A stretch of 64,000 nt of DNA from Chitinophaga jiangningensis (GTDB lineage Bacteria > Bacteroidota > Bacteroidia > Chitinophagales > Chitinophagaceae). The notes beneath the pieces were generated by a model that saw only the letters and a program-made list of their open reading frames with translations, made no database searches and was not told the DNA's origin. The stretch is from the NCBI RefSeq assembly GCF_900142605.1, contig NZ_FRBL01000002.1:248001-312000 (forward strand). The letters run 5' to 3'. Both the position numbers and the translations under genes were made by a program. Positions 44,550-53,833 of the stretch are shown here, in pieces. Numbering within the stretch: the stretch's first letter is position 1; each line of letters begins with the position of its first letter.

Positions 44550-45572
44550 TTATCGCCAGCCCAATCCTGGAGCTACGTGTTCCAGGATTGCCGACAGTAC
44601 ATGTATGTTATACTCCACCCCTAAGGTGTTGGGTATGGTCAGCAGGATGGTATCTGCTTCCTGAATGGCTTCATCGGCAGCCAGTTCCCTGATGAGTTGA
44701 TCAGGTTCAGCGGCGTAGCTTCTGCCGAAGATGGCGCGCTTATCATGTTCTATCATGCCGATCTTATCCACCCGATTGCCCTCCTGGCCAAAGTAATATC
44801 GATCCTGTTCATTTACCAGCGCAAAAATGGATCTGCTCACGGATACTCTTGGTTCGCGCTGATGTCCGGCCTTTTTCCATGCGTCTTTATACAGTCTGAT
44901 CTGTTCGGCTTGCTGAATGTGGAAAGGCTTTCCACTTTCATCATATTTAAGGGTAGAACTTTGGAGGTACATCCCGTTTTCGGCTGCCCAAACAGCGGTG
45001 GCATTACTAGCAGCACCCCACCAGATCCGTTCCCGTAGTCCTTCCGAATAGGGTTCCAGGCGTAAGAGGCCTGGTGGATTCGGAAACATGGGATTAGGAT
45101 TAGGCTGCGCAAAACCAACACCTTTTAATTTGTCCAGGAACTCCAGTGCTTTGCGGCGTCCCATATCCGCATCAGTTTCGCCGGCCGCCGGCTCGTAGCC
45201 GAAATAGCGCCACCCGTCGATTACCTGTTCCGGTGATCCTCTGCTGATACCCAATTGTAGTCTCCCTTCCGAAATCAAATCTGCAGCACCGGCATCTTCT
45301 ACCATATACAGCGGATTTTCATACCGCATGTCGATAACGCCAGTCCCGATCTCTATCTTACTTGTTTTAGCTCCAATGGCCGAAAGCAAGGGAAAGGGCG
45401 ATCCCAGCTGTGCTGCAAAATGATGTACACGGAAATAGGCACCATCTAAACCAATTTCTTCCGCGGCCACGGCCAGGTCGATAGACTGAAGCAGCGTGTC
45501 GCTGGCGGAGCGGGTTTTATAGGCCGGGTGGTTAGCCCAGTGCCCAAATGATAAAAATCCTATTTTCTTCAT
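44550..45572 (-). CDS. LLM-class flavin-dependent oxidoreductase
   Basis: This 340-aa luciferase-like monooxygenase family protein begins MKKIGFLSFGHWANHPAY and carries the typical LAVAAEEIGLDGAYFRVHHFA, a family GTGVIDMRYENP segment and QLGISRGSPEQ. Such enzymes use reduced FMN or F420 on varied substrates, and the substrate cannot be told here. It follows the RibD-like reductase gene on the same strand, 37 bases away, and may be co-transcribed. Confidence 0.93.
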   Translation of the reverse strand: MKKIGFLSFGHWANHPAYKTRSASDTLLQSIDLAVAAEEIGLDGAYFRVHHFAAQLGSPFPLLSAIGAKTSKIEIGTGVIDMRYENPLYMVEDAGAADLISEGRLQLGISRGSPEQVIDGWRYFGYEPAAGETDADMGRRKALEFLDKLKGVGFAQPNPNPMFPNPPGLLRLEPYSEGLRERIWWGAASNATAVWAAENGMYLQSSTLKYDESGKPFHIQQAEQIRLYKDAWKKAGHQREPRVSVSRSIFALVNEQDRYYFGQEGNRVDKIGMIEHDKRAIFGRSYAAEPDQLIRELAADEAIQEADTILLTIPNTLGVEYNIHVLSAILEHVAPGLGWR

Positions 45573-45609
45573 AGCTCATCTTTCGTACTGAAAGGTAACG
45601 CTATTTTTG

Positions 45610-46161
45610 TCACTGTTGCAGGTAGTGCAAAGCAATGCTTCCTGACGGGAATGTCCGGGTATCCGCTAGTTTTAGTGACTGCTGCTGTTGCAGGATGGTA
45701 CCATCTAACAACCGCCTTCCCTGCCCTGCAAGGACAGGGTGAACGAGGAAATAAAATTCATCCACCAGCCCCAGTTTGATCAATTCTCCCGGCAGCTCTA
45801 CCCCACCAATCGAAATGTTCTTTCCCGGCGCCTGTTTGAGTTGCATTATTTCTTCAGCGAGGTTGGTGCGAATTACCCGTGGATTGCCAGGAAAGCTGTT
45901 TGACGAACGGGAACAAACAATTTTTTCAATGGAATCGAAAACCCGGGCAAATTCATTTGCTACTTTGTTTTCTGTTGGGTTTTGAGCTACCTCCGGCCAG
46001 TAAGGCACCATCAGCTCATACGTTTTACGACCGTAGATGATCAGGTCCGCCTCCCGGAGCAGGTCCGTGAAGTAGATATGCATTTCATCGCTTCCACTCA
46101 TTTGGGTGTGGTCGCAACAGCCATCGGCGGTAAGGTTGATACCGTATATTATTTTTCGCAT
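45610..46161 (-). CDS. Dihydrofolate-reductase-fold protein (RibD C-terminal type)
   Basis: This roughly 183-aa protein (start MRKIIYGINLTADGCCDH at ATG 46161; an ATG at 46182 lies over a -7-like TACCTTTG and is less likely) has the NADPH-dependent reductase fold seen in RibD C-terminal-domain proteins. Visible marks are DLIIYGRKTYELMVPYWP, the nucleotide-binding ISIGGVELPGELIKLGLVDE and HPVLAGQGRRLLDG. Stand-alone members are widespread in Bacteroidota with unknown substrates. It lies between the GlxA-type regulator and the LLM gene. Confidence 0.9.
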   Translation of the reverse strand: MRKIIYGINLTADGCCDHTQMSGSDEMHIYFTDLLREADLIIYGRKTYELMVPYWPEVAQNPTENKVANEFARVFDSIEKIVCSRSSNSFPGNPRVIRTNLAEEIMQLKQAPGKNISIGGVELPGELIKLGLVDEFYFLVHPVLAGQGRRLLDGTILQQQQSLKLADTRTFPSGSIALHYLQQ

Positions 46162-46249
46162 CGGATGAGTTTTACCATGCAAAGGTAAGACAATGCCACC
46201 GCCGGGGCGGGGTGATCTGCGACAAATAAGGGGGTAAATAGGCGATTAG

Positions 46250-47236
46250 CTAGTCATTGGCCAATGCCTCCTTATTGTACCGGTTACGGTATTCCAGCGG
46301 GGACATCCCTGTAATCCTACGAAACACCTCCCGGAAGGCTTTGATGTCGGCATAACCCACCTCATACATCACCTCATTGATGGTTTTTCTGGTGGTTTCA
46401 AAGGCACGTTTGGCTGTTTCAATTTTTAGCCGCTGGAAATATTCAAGCGGGGTATTACCGGTAGCTTTAATGAACCGTCGGTCAAAGTTACGGCGTCCGA
46501 CAGCGAACTTTGCGGAAAGCTGCTCAAAGGAAATCTTCTCCCCCATCTTTTCCTCTATGTACGACTGGGCGGCCCTTACCATATCATCTCCGTGCTCTTT
46601 CTGCCCGTTAAAAATCATGAAGGCCGACTGACTGTGGCGGTCCATTTCAATCTGGAAGACTTTGGAACAATAGATGGCCACCTGCCTGTCGAAATACTTT
46701 TCGACCAGGTAAAGTATCAGGTTGAGGAACGAGTAGGCGCCACCGTTAGTATAAATGCCGTTTTCTTCCGTGATAAGTTTATCTGACTGCACGTGTATGT
46801 TTGGGAAACGCTTCCTGAATTCGTCCGCCGCAGCCCAGTGGGTGGAGCAGGATCTTCCTTCCAGGATACCTGCTGCCGCTAAGAGGAATGCCCCGGTGCA
46901 GATGCTTGCAATTTCGGCGCCTTTCTGGTACTGCGTGCTTAGCCATTGGATGATCACCTTGTTTTGTGAGATAGCTGCATCATAAGCATGATTCAGTGAA
47001 GGAACGATAATCAGGTCCGTCTTTTTTACTTTGGTAATGGAGGTATGCGGTTTTACGCTGAAAAGGCCGCCATAGAACTCAGTGGTGGGTGAAGTTCCTG
47101 CCAGCTCGATTCTGAAGAGAGCTTTGCCATGGTGTTCCTGCCAGTAGGCATTGGCACGTGAAAATATTTTGTAAGCACCTACTATACTGCTGAGGTTGTT
47201 CTCTCCACCGGGAACAACAATAGTCAGATGTTTCAT
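46250..47236 (-). CDS. GlxA-family AraC regulator with DJ-1/PfpI domain
   Basis: From ATG 47236 the 328-aa protein begins MKHLTIVVPGGENNLSS, a DJ-1/PfpI-like domain with the nucleophile-elbow type EIASICTGAFLLAAAG. It ends in an AraC double helix-turn-helix (KISFEQLSAKFAVGRRNFDR; VGYADIKAFREVFRRITGMS). A longer frame from 47275 exists, but a promoter match (47250-47281) lies inside it. Such regulators often control nearby oxidoreductase genes, so the RibD-like and LLM genes downstream are candidate targets. Confidence 0.94.
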   Translation of the reverse strand: MKHLTIVVPGGENNLSSIVGAYKIFSRANAYWQEHHGKALFRIELAGTSPTTEFYGGLFSVKPHTSITKVKKTDLIIVPSLNHAYDAAISQNKVIIQWLSTQYQKGAEIASICTGAFLLAAAGILEGRSCSTHWAAADEFRKRFPNIHVQSDKLITEENGIYTNGGAYSFLNLILYLVEKYFDRQVAIYCSKVFQIEMDRHSQSAFMIFNGQKEHGDDMVRAAQSYIEEKMGEKISFEQLSAKFAVGRRNFDRRFIKATGNTPLEYFQRLKIETAKRAFETTRKTINEVMYEVGYADIKAFREVFRRITGMSPLEYRNRYNKEALAND

Positions 47237-47249
47237 TGCCTGTTTTATA

Positions 47250-47281
47250 CAAATATACGCTTTCAAAATGTCCAAATCAAC
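47250..47281 (-). promoter_or_regulatory. Promoter candidate for the GlxA-type regulator
   Basis: On the minus strand GTTG (47278-47281), a 20-base spacer and TATATTTG (47250-47257, exact -7 consensus) place transcription start only about 8 bases from ATG 47236. This decides against the longer start. Confidence 0.5.
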
Positions 47282-47442
47282 CCACCAAATGGTCCATATC
47301 GCCCTCTTTAAATTCAGCAGAAGACGGTAGCTTTACATCAGGAAACAACCCGTTATTCATTGCTGCCACTTTCGCTGCTTATTACCCCGGCAGTTAGCGG
47401 GTGCATTAGATTACAGCCAGCAAAAATTCAAAAAGTCATACT

Positions 47443-48354
47443 ATGAAAGCGCAAGATTTCACGACCTCCTTCCTGGTTAAACAGTCGCCGGAACAAGTAT
47501 TCAAGGCGGTGAATAATGTCCGTGGCTGGTGGTCGGAACAAATTGAAGGCCGGACCGATGCCTTAAACGAAGTTTTCGATTATCATTACCAGGATGTACA
47601 CCGTTGCAGGATGAGAATTATTGAGTTCGTTCCTAACCAGAAGGTGGTTTGGCTGGTGGAAGAGAATTATTTCAATTTCACCCAGGACAAAACTGAATGG
47701 AATAACACCAGGATCAGCTTTGAGATAAAGCAGAAAGGGGATCAGACAGCACTCCTATTTACGCACATAGGCCTGGTACCCGATTACGAATGTTATAATA
47801 TTTGTTCGGATGCCTGGGGCACGTACATCACCCAAAGTTTGAAATCCCTGATTGAAACGGGCAAAGGCAATCCGAATCCTTACCAGGTGGAAATCGACCA
47901 TGCAGAAAACCCAAAAAATGGTGCAGCGCATTATAGCGTTAGTTTTCTCCTCGATCGTGCACCGGCCACGGTGTACCAGGCTGTTACGGAGGTCAACAAA
48001 TGGTGGAACACCGGACTTACAGGCACTTCCACTGCCACGGGCGATGAGTTTGAAGTTACCTTTGGAGATGTGCATTACACTAAGCACAAGGTGGTGGAGG
48101 CAGTACCTTTTAAACGCATTGTGTGGCTGGTAACTGACAGTAAGCATACGTTCGTACAGGATCAGCAGGAATGGACCGGCACAAAGAACATCTTTGAGAT
48201 TAATCCTGAAGCCGGCAAAACCCGCCTGACGTTTACCCACCTGGGGCTGCAGCCAACGCTGGAATGTTTTACAGATTGTTCCAACGGCTGGAACCAGTTT
48301 ATCCAGGGAAGCCTGCTGCCGTACATATTGGATGGCAAAGGGAAACCGTTTTGA
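47443..48354 (+). CDS. Tandem SRPBCC (AHSA1-like) protein
   Basis: This 303-aa protein consists of two similar SRPBCC/START-type ligand-binding domains, about residues 1-145 and 160-303. Paired landmarks are SPEQVFKAVNNVRGWWSEQI and APATVYQAVTEVNKWWNTGL, VVWLVEENYFNF and IVWLVTDSKHTF, and TALLFTHIGLVPDYECY and TRLTFTHLGLQPTLECF. Single-domain versions are common, and a fused pair is less so. Function is probably binding of a hydrophobic ligand or co-chaperone action. A terminator follows at 48376-48418. Confidence 0.93.
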   Translation: MKAQDFTTSFLVKQSPEQVFKAVNNVRGWWSEQIEGRTDALNEVFDYHYQDVHRCRMRIIEFVPNQKVVWLVEENYFNFTQDKTEWNNTRISFEIKQKGDQTALLFTHIGLVPDYECYNICSDAWGTYITQSLKSLIETGKGNPNPYQVEIDHAENPKNGAAHYSVSFLLDRAPATVYQAVTEVNKWWNTGLTGTSTATGDEFEVTFGDVHYTKHKVVEAVPFKRIVWLVTDSKHTFVQDQQEWTGTKNIFEINPEAGKTRLTFTHLGLQPTLECFTDCSNGWNQFIQGSLLPYILDGKGKPF

Positions 48355-48375
48355 GAATGAAGTTATTTGATAGGT

Positions 48376-48418
48376 AAATGGTCAGACAGTCTGCGGAGGC
48401 TGTCTGGCCATTTTTATT
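48376..48418 (+). terminator. Terminator after the SRPBCC gene
   Basis: AAATGGTCAGACAG (48376-48389) pairs with CTGTCTGGCCATTT (48400-48413), one G-U pair, 10-base loop, followed by TTTATTG. Confidence 0.85.
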
Positions 48419-48515
48419 GTAAAAAACTTTCCCATGAATTTTTAGGGAGACAGGAGTGCAACTGCTGTTAAGCCTCCGAAAATTGGGCTATATTCATGGA
48501 CCTAAATTACCTGAT

Positions 48516-49343
48516 ATGGATATTGTAACCGTGATGCCGCATCAGCGCCTGAAACATGTAGTTAAGAGATTCTGGTATGCCAATATTCAAAACCTCGATC
48601 AAGCAAACAAGACTTATAAAATATTGGCAGACGGAGCAATGGGGCTTGTTTTTCAGCATAATAATGGCCATTCTGCCTTGACGGATACCAATGGTGACTT
48701 ATTCCCCATCTTTTTTGCCTATGGGCAAAAGCAGGACAGCCCCTGTATCAATACATTTCATGGTAGCCCTTTTGTGGTGGGCGTAAATCTGCAACCTACG
48801 GCTTTTAAGCAACTGTTCTCCATCAATGCGGCAACAATTACGAATTCAGTTATAGGAAGTGAACATATTTTCCCAGGCGAATTTACGGAGCAGCTCCTGC
48901 ATGCGGCTACTCCTGAGGAAGCTGTTCGTTTATTCAGTAACCAGCTCCAACATAAGCTGCAACAAGTCAGACAGGATAAAATGATCGACCATAGTGTTCG
49001 ATTGATTTTTGAGGATGCTAAGGGGATGGATTCATACGAGCTCTCCTCACACTTTTCTATGTCCCGTCGCCAATTTCAGCGAAAATTTAAGGAACACCTC
49101 GGCGTAAGCCCAGAGACATACCTGCGCATTATCCGGTTTCAAAAAGCTATTCATTTATTAAAGTCCAGACCGTTTCACAAATTGAGTGATGTTGGCTATT
49201 CCCTCAACTATGCAGACCAGTCGCACTTTATAAGAGAATTTAAGTTGTTTGCCGGCTGCACGCCAAAAGAATTTCTATCCGCAAATTACCCTCCTTCAAA
49301 TGAAAATACTGCATTCGAGACAATTCGCATATTAGGCGGGTGA
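48516..49343 (+). CDS. AraC-family transcriptional regulator
   Basis: From ATG 48516 (MDIVTVMPHQRLKHVVKRFWY) the protein has 275 residues. A GTG at 48456 would add 20. The N-terminal half is the ligand domain typical of short Bacteroidota AraC proteins. The C-terminal part is the double helix-turn-helix (SYELSSHFSMSRRQFQRKF; LNYADQSHFIREFKLFAGCTP). It precedes an MBL-fold hydrolase gene by about 70 bases and may regulate it. It resembles the regulator at 56235-57014. Confidence 0.92.
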   Translation: MDIVTVMPHQRLKHVVKRFWYANIQNLDQANKTYKILADGAMGLVFQHNNGHSALTDTNGDLFPIFFAYGQKQDSPCINTFHGSPFVVGVNLQPTAFKQLFSINAATITNSVIGSEHIFPGEFTEQLLHAATPEEAVRLFSNQLQHKLQQVRQDKMIDHSVRLIFEDAKGMDSYELSSHFSMSRRQFQRKFKEHLGVSPETYLRIIRFQKAIHLLKSRPFHKLSDVGYSLNYADQSHFIREFKLFAGCTPKEFLSANYPPSNENTAFETIRILGG

Positions 49344-49415
49344 TGTCGCCAACGTTCTATTTTAAATGAACTACAGGTGATTACTTAGCAGCAGGAATCA
49401 CGAAAAATTGTTGCT

Positions 49416-50207
49416 ATGGCAAAAATACATCATCTTAATTGTGTGGACATTCAATCTCCGGCGGGCGGTGGCGCAATAGGCCATTGTTTACTATTGGAAA
49501 CAGCCAGCAAACTTGTGCTTATTGATACAGGAATTGGCCTTTTAGACACGCAGCAGCCGGAAATCAGGATTGGACGAAGTTTAATTGACCGTGTAGGTTA
49601 CCGTTTCAATGAAGCCTTAACGGCAGTCAGGCAGATAGAGCAGTTGGGCCTGAGCCCGGAAATAGTTACCGATTGCATTATTTCCCACCTCGATAACGAC
49701 CATATCGGAGGACTGGCTGATTTCCCTGAGGCAGTAGTGCATGTTAGCCTGGAAGAATATGAGAATTACCAATCCGGGAATCCCCGTTATATAACGACTC
49801 CCCTGTTGCATCATCCCCAAATCATCACTTATGCCCCATCAGCAAACAAATGGCTGAGCTTCGAAGCACGGAAAATCCAAATTGACATAGATTTTGACAT
49901 TTACCTGATCCCTTTATTTGGTCACACTAACGGTCATTGTGGTGTGGCTATACAGGACGGTGATCAGTGGCTTCTTTACGTCGCTGATGCGTATTATTTA
50001 CGGGCTGAACTAACTGAACTTCATCATCCGATTAACCAGTTGGCTAAGATGAATGCAGATAATGATGATTTGCGGATGGAGAGTCTTGATAAAGTTCGAA
50101 AGTTAGTGGAGGAGCATCCGGAAATAGAAGTCTTTGGATATCATGACAGGGAGGAATTTGATAATTGCGGGCGGTTTGCTGGTGAAAAAGCAAATAATCT
50201 GAGGTGA
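49416..50207 (+). CDS. MBL-fold metallo-hydrolase
   Basis: This 263-aa metallo-beta-lactamase-fold enzyme has no signal peptide. The metal motif reads SHLDNDHIGG, so the usual second His of HxHxDH is Asp here. Later metal-site pieces are GHTNGHCGV and LYVADAYY. The layout is close to the lactonase-like branch of the family, but the substrate is unknown. It probably belongs with the AraC gene upstream and converges with the helicase-nuclease gene 13 bases away. Confidence 0.9.
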   Translation: MAKIHHLNCVDIQSPAGGGAIGHCLLLETASKLVLIDTGIGLLDTQQPEIRIGRSLIDRVGYRFNEALTAVRQIEQLGLSPEIVTDCIISHLDNDHIGGLADFPEAVVHVSLEEYENYQSGNPRYITTPLLHHPQIITYAPSANKWLSFEARKIQIDIDFDIYLIPLFGHTNGHCGVAIQDGDQWLLYVADAYYLRAELTELHHPINQLAKMNADNDDLRMESLDKVRKLVEEHPEIEVFGYHDREEFDNCGRFAGEKANNLR

Positions 50208-50220
50208 AAGTAAGTTGAAA

Positions 50221-52992
50221 TTAACGCCGGCTTATTCCCATAGCGGCGTTTAATTTTTCAATAATTCTTCCTTCTTCATTATGCCCATTAGTAGATAATC
50301 TAATCAACGGCAATCCTATTGTTTCCAAAATACGGTCTTTCTTATTATCTCTTCCCTGCTGCAGCGCGTTATCATGAAATGATACGCCATCCACTTCTAC
50401 AGCCAGTATGGGTGTTTTATCCATTTTATTATACAATAGGAAATCGATCCTTGAATTATTTTTGATAAAGCGGACTTCCTCTGCTGAAAACGGTTGGAAA
50501 TCCCGAACAAGGTCCATGAGCTTATATTCCCTGACCATATCGATGGAGGCATATTGAATATTACTCAATATTTTCTCCGTCAACAGCTTATGAATAATAA
50601 TTTCTGCCGGTGACCCTCCTATACTCTTGTAAAATGAAAGAAACGAGGTAAAGACTTGATTATACTCTTTGTACAAAAGGTCAAAAACGGAACATATACG
50701 CCCCTTAATAATAGTTTCAGCCGGATTAGTGGTATAACAAATGTATCGGATCATATCTCCAATGTTTGTTCCATGGGGAAGTTCCATGGACGCTGGCTTA
50801 ACTACTATAAACTCTTTCACAGCCCTTGACACTGCCACATTTATCAGGTTAGGATTGTCTATAAACGCTTCTATGTTGTTTTTAACCGTATTAAATACAA
50901 TCACGTCTTTCTCGCGTCCCTGAAATTTGTGTATAGTATCAGCCTCGGTGCCGGCTGGCAGCTGTTGCTGCAGTGAATTTGCATGATTCCTATATGGTGC
51001 GATAACACCAACTCTCGTATAGTCATCTGCGTAATTATCGCGGATATAGAGATCTGTTTCATCAATCTGTCTTTGATTCCGGTTTCCTCGTTCTCCGGCG
51101 ATATTTGTTTCAATGATTCTAAAAGGATGGTTGTATCCGGCAGTCATGATCGCCAGGTTATTATTGTAGTACTTTTTATTACAGTACCCAATAATGAGCG
51201 GGTGACACCTGTAATGTTCCTTTAACAGTACTGACGTGATGTTACCGCCGTACAGAGTTTTAAGAGATTCCAGTATATTCTTATTAACATAGTCGTACGC
51301 AGGAGAAATATTGTGCTTTATTTGAAACTGGTCTGCGGCTGCTCTGCTTTGTTCGTCTACAATGTGGGTAAGCTGCATGCTATCACCCACTACAATGGCA
51401 TTTCTGCAACAGGAAAAACACAGAGCAGACTTTATAATATCTACCTGCGACGCTTCGTCTATTATCAGGTAGTCGAATAGGTGGCCTTTAGGAATGCTGT
51501 TATGCAAGGAGAGCGTAGAACTCAGAATTACAGGAAACCTTGCTGTAAATAAATTGAACTGCCTACGATAATCTGTAACTTTAAATGCGACTTTATCCAT
51601 TCCGTTATACTTGTCAAATAGCGTAGCATTGAATATCTCTTTAGAGATCTTATTGAACTTGCTAAGATTAGTTGCTTCATTATTTGATTGCAGCCATTCT
51701 TCAATACTGCCGATTTCCTTTTTTATTTCAGCTATATATATTTCGTAGAATTTATGATTTACATAAATAGGCAATTGTTCCCTATACTGGTCAATACTTT
51801 TCAGGTCAAATACCCCATATTGGAGCACTAAACGCAGCTTACTGAAGAAGGACAAGGGGGTCTCGGTGCCAATGACGGAAAGCAAATTTTTTAATTTTAA
51901 GGCCCTGTCGGAAGTCCATTTACGGTGAAACTTGTTGTCGAGTATAGATTTTATTTTTTGATCCAGTGGTTGTAGTACTGCTATATGACTAAACTCTATT
52001 TCCGCATCTGAAAGTGCAGTTTTCAAGTAGGCCAATTTATTCTGCTTCTTAAAGCAGGCTGCAAGTATGGCATCCAATTGTCGAACTTCCAGCTTTAGGT
52101 TGTTTAATTGCTCTGCCGACACCTTAAAATCATTTGGAACGGTTTGTTCTTCCAGATTTTCGAAGAAAGAAGTTTTGTTGCTGTTATTTCCAAGTGAAGC
52201 CACGATCATTTCATAACCGCACTTCGCCAACTTCTCCCTGACATTAAATATCGCAGCATTATTGTTGGAAACAATTGCCACTGTTTTATCATTTAAGATA
52301 AGGTTGGCAATAATATTTAAAATAGTTTGTGTTTTCCCGGTACCCGGAGGGCCTTCTATAATACTGATACTATTGCTGAGGGCCGTTTCCACGGCCAACT
52401 TTTGGCTTTCATTACAGCCGAAAGGATAAATAAAAGTTTCACCGGGAGGAGTATGAGGGGCATTGATCCCATCAAAGTAACTGGACATTACCGACCTGGA
52501 ATCCTCTATATCTATATTATCAAAGGCTTTGGATAGTATTTCAGCACTCAACTGATTGGTGTCTTTTCGCTCCACTTCATCAGTTGGAATATCAAATGAG
52601 ATGGTATTGCTTTGTTTTAGGATATACCTAAAGTAACTGATAACTGATTCGGTCTGGCGGGTAATCTTTTTGACATCGCAGATTTCAATATTGGCATTAT
52701 TCTCGACCGGAGCAGAACAATCATCCCCATTTCTAAAAATCAAATAACAACCATAATTATCGACTGTATTATATTTTCCGTTTAATTTACCATTCTCATA
52801 TATGCGCACATTTTCCCGTCGGGATATACGGGGATAATAATGCACTTTGTCCGCTCCATAATTATAACTTCTGCCGTTCTGGAAAGTGATGAGGAATCCT
52901 TTATCCGTGCGAACAACAGTTGAAACATCGCCCTTGTATTCAAATTTTAGGGTCGTTTTATTCTTTAAGTACACTATGAACGAGTGATCCAT
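50221..52992 (-). CDS. Upf1-like SF1 helicase fused to a DUF2726/Vsr-like nuclease
   Basis: This 923-aa protein has a roughly 130-residue N-terminal domain of beta-rich type and then an SF1 helicase core split by a coiled-coil insert. Walker A is EGPPGTGKTQ (about 213-222), Walker B LIIDEASQ, then VVGDSMQLTHIV, HKFQGREKDVIVF and VAVSRAVKEF. The C-terminus carries a PD-(D/E)XK-like domain (RIDFLLYNKMD, ILAVEVDGVSFHD, DRILETIGLPLIRLST) of DUF2726 kind. Helicase-nuclease fusions of this build occur among anti-phage proteins, so a defence role is inferred. It stands alone with a perfect promoter match (53031-53062), and its coding sequence looks AT-richer than its neighbours, as if acquired. Confidence 0.88.
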   Translation of the reverse strand: MDHSFIVYLKNKTTLKFEYKGDVSTVVRTDKGFLITFQNGRSYNYGADKVHYYPRISRRENVRIYENGKLNGKYNTVDNYGCYLIFRNGDDCSAPVENNANIEICDVKKITRQTESVISYFRYILKQSNTISFDIPTDEVERKDTNQLSAEILSKAFDNIDIEDSRSVMSSYFDGINAPHTPPGETFIYPFGCNESQKLAVETALSNSISIIEGPPGTGKTQTILNIIANLILNDKTVAIVSNNNAAIFNVREKLAKCGYEMIVASLGNNSNKTSFFENLEEQTVPNDFKVSAEQLNNLKLEVRQLDAILAACFKKQNKLAYLKTALSDAEIEFSHIAVLQPLDQKIKSILDNKFHRKWTSDRALKLKNLLSVIGTETPLSFFSKLRLVLQYGVFDLKSIDQYREQLPIYVNHKFYEIYIAEIKKEIGSIEEWLQSNNEATNLSKFNKISKEIFNATLFDKYNGMDKVAFKVTDYRRQFNLFTARFPVILSSTLSLHNSIPKGHLFDYLIIDEASQVDIIKSALCFSCCRNAIVVGDSMQLTHIVDEQSRAAADQFQIKHNISPAYDYVNKNILESLKTLYGGNITSVLLKEHYRCHPLIIGYCNKKYYNNNLAIMTAGYNHPFRIIETNIAGERGNRNQRQIDETDLYIRDNYADDYTRVGVIAPYRNHANSLQQQLPAGTEADTIHKFQGREKDVIVFNTVKNNIEAFIDNPNLINVAVSRAVKEFIVVKPASMELPHGTNIGDMIRYICYTTNPAETIIKGRICSVFDLLYKEYNQVFTSFLSFYKSIGGSPAEIIIHKLLTEKILSNIQYASIDMVREYKLMDLVRDFQPFSAEEVRFIKNNSRIDFLLYNKMDKTPILAVEVDGVSFHDNALQQGRDNKKDRILETIGLPLIRLSTNGHNEEGRIIEKLNAAMGISRR

Positions 52993-53414
52993 TGAACTTA
53001 TGTATTAAACTCAGTATTGGCCTGAAATTACAAATTTAACCTACTTATTTAGTGCGGTCAAATGGCTTGAACGCTTAACACAAATCGCAAACTTATCATG
53101 ATCGGATATTTACCGGTCTGAGTTAATTAAGTAGCGATAACAAATGGCGGCAATAGAAGGTTTGAACTGCGATTGCAGTAATTGCACTGCCGGGGCCGGT
53201 AGCTTTTTACAGAGCCAGACCCACATCTCCCTAAAAATTAAAAAAAGCAGTTGAAATAGGTGGAATTGGAGCCTTGAGCAGCATTCTTTCGGCAATTCAG
53301 GGTTACAAATGCCTGCCTGAAGGAGTAATTTGTCCGGTTGGGCAACTCCCTTTATGCCGGCAGAATTTTGCAGTTCATCTTTGTGTCATCATTTACAACT
53401 AAAACGTGTATGTT
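52993..53414. other. Gap between the helicase-nuclease and DoxX genes
   Basis: This 420-base gap holds the helicase promoter (53031-53062) and an element at about 53207-53243 that matches the tRNA-array spacer (motif ATCTCCCTAAAA at 53225-53236). No coding frame is convincing. Confidence 0.45.
53031..53062 (-). promoter_or_regulatory. Promoter of the helicase-nuclease gene
   Basis: On the minus strand TTTG (53059-53062), a 20-base spacer and TAAATTTG (53031-53038) match the Bacteroidota consensus exactly, about 40 bases upstream of the start codon. Confidence 0.7.
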
Positions 53415-53801
53415 ATGAACACAAAAACATCAAAAGTAATTTATTGGACAGGTGCTATTTTAATCTCTTTATGGTTCGGTGCAAGCGGCTTCTTCGAGCT
53501 GACGCACAATCCGATAGTGTGGGACATCACCGTTCAGTTAGGCTATCCTCCCCACTTTATCTATATTCTTGGCGTAGCTAAATTATTAGGAATAACAGTC
53601 CTGCTGATCCCCGATCGTTTATTGAGATTAAAAGAATGGGTATTTGCCGGTATATTTTTCGATATCCTTTTTGCTTTCTTTTCCAAAATTGCCGTACTGG
53701 GCTTTCCAGCGACAATCGACGCTATTATCGCATTCACCATTATTTCAGTGACATATACCCAATATAGAAAATTATATCCGGCCACTTACACCAAAGCATA
53801 A
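53415..53801 (+). CDS. DoxX-like membrane protein
   Basis: This roughly 128-aa protein has four membrane helices. From ATG 53415 it begins MNTKTSKVIYWTGAILISLW; a GTG three codons earlier is possible. DoxX-like marks are GASGFFELTHNP and the LGVAKLLGITVLLIP helix. Such proteins are inner-membrane proteins of uncertain role, often near redox or stress genes. It ends 32 bases before the alpha/beta hydrolase gene and may be co-transcribed. Confidence 0.9.
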   Translation: MNTKTSKVIYWTGAILISLWFGASGFFELTHNPIVWDITVQLGYPPHFIYILGVAKLLGITVLLIPDRLLRLKEWVFAGIFFDILFAFFSKIAVLGFPATIDAIIAFTIISVTYTQYRKLYPATYTKA

Positions 53802-53833
53802 CCAGGTAATTAATAACTTATAAATCCAAGCGC

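Noticed and set aside
53140..53240. Possible second degenerate tRNA in the helicase/DoxX gap
   Set aside because: The minus strand has a TTCAAACC box and the GGGAGAT start, but no acceptor or anticodon stems can be formed. Only the array-spacer similarity is kept as a finding.
53110..53295. 61-codon minus-strand frame in the helicase/DoxX gap
   Set aside because: It contains the recurrent intergenic element and shows no protein-like pattern.
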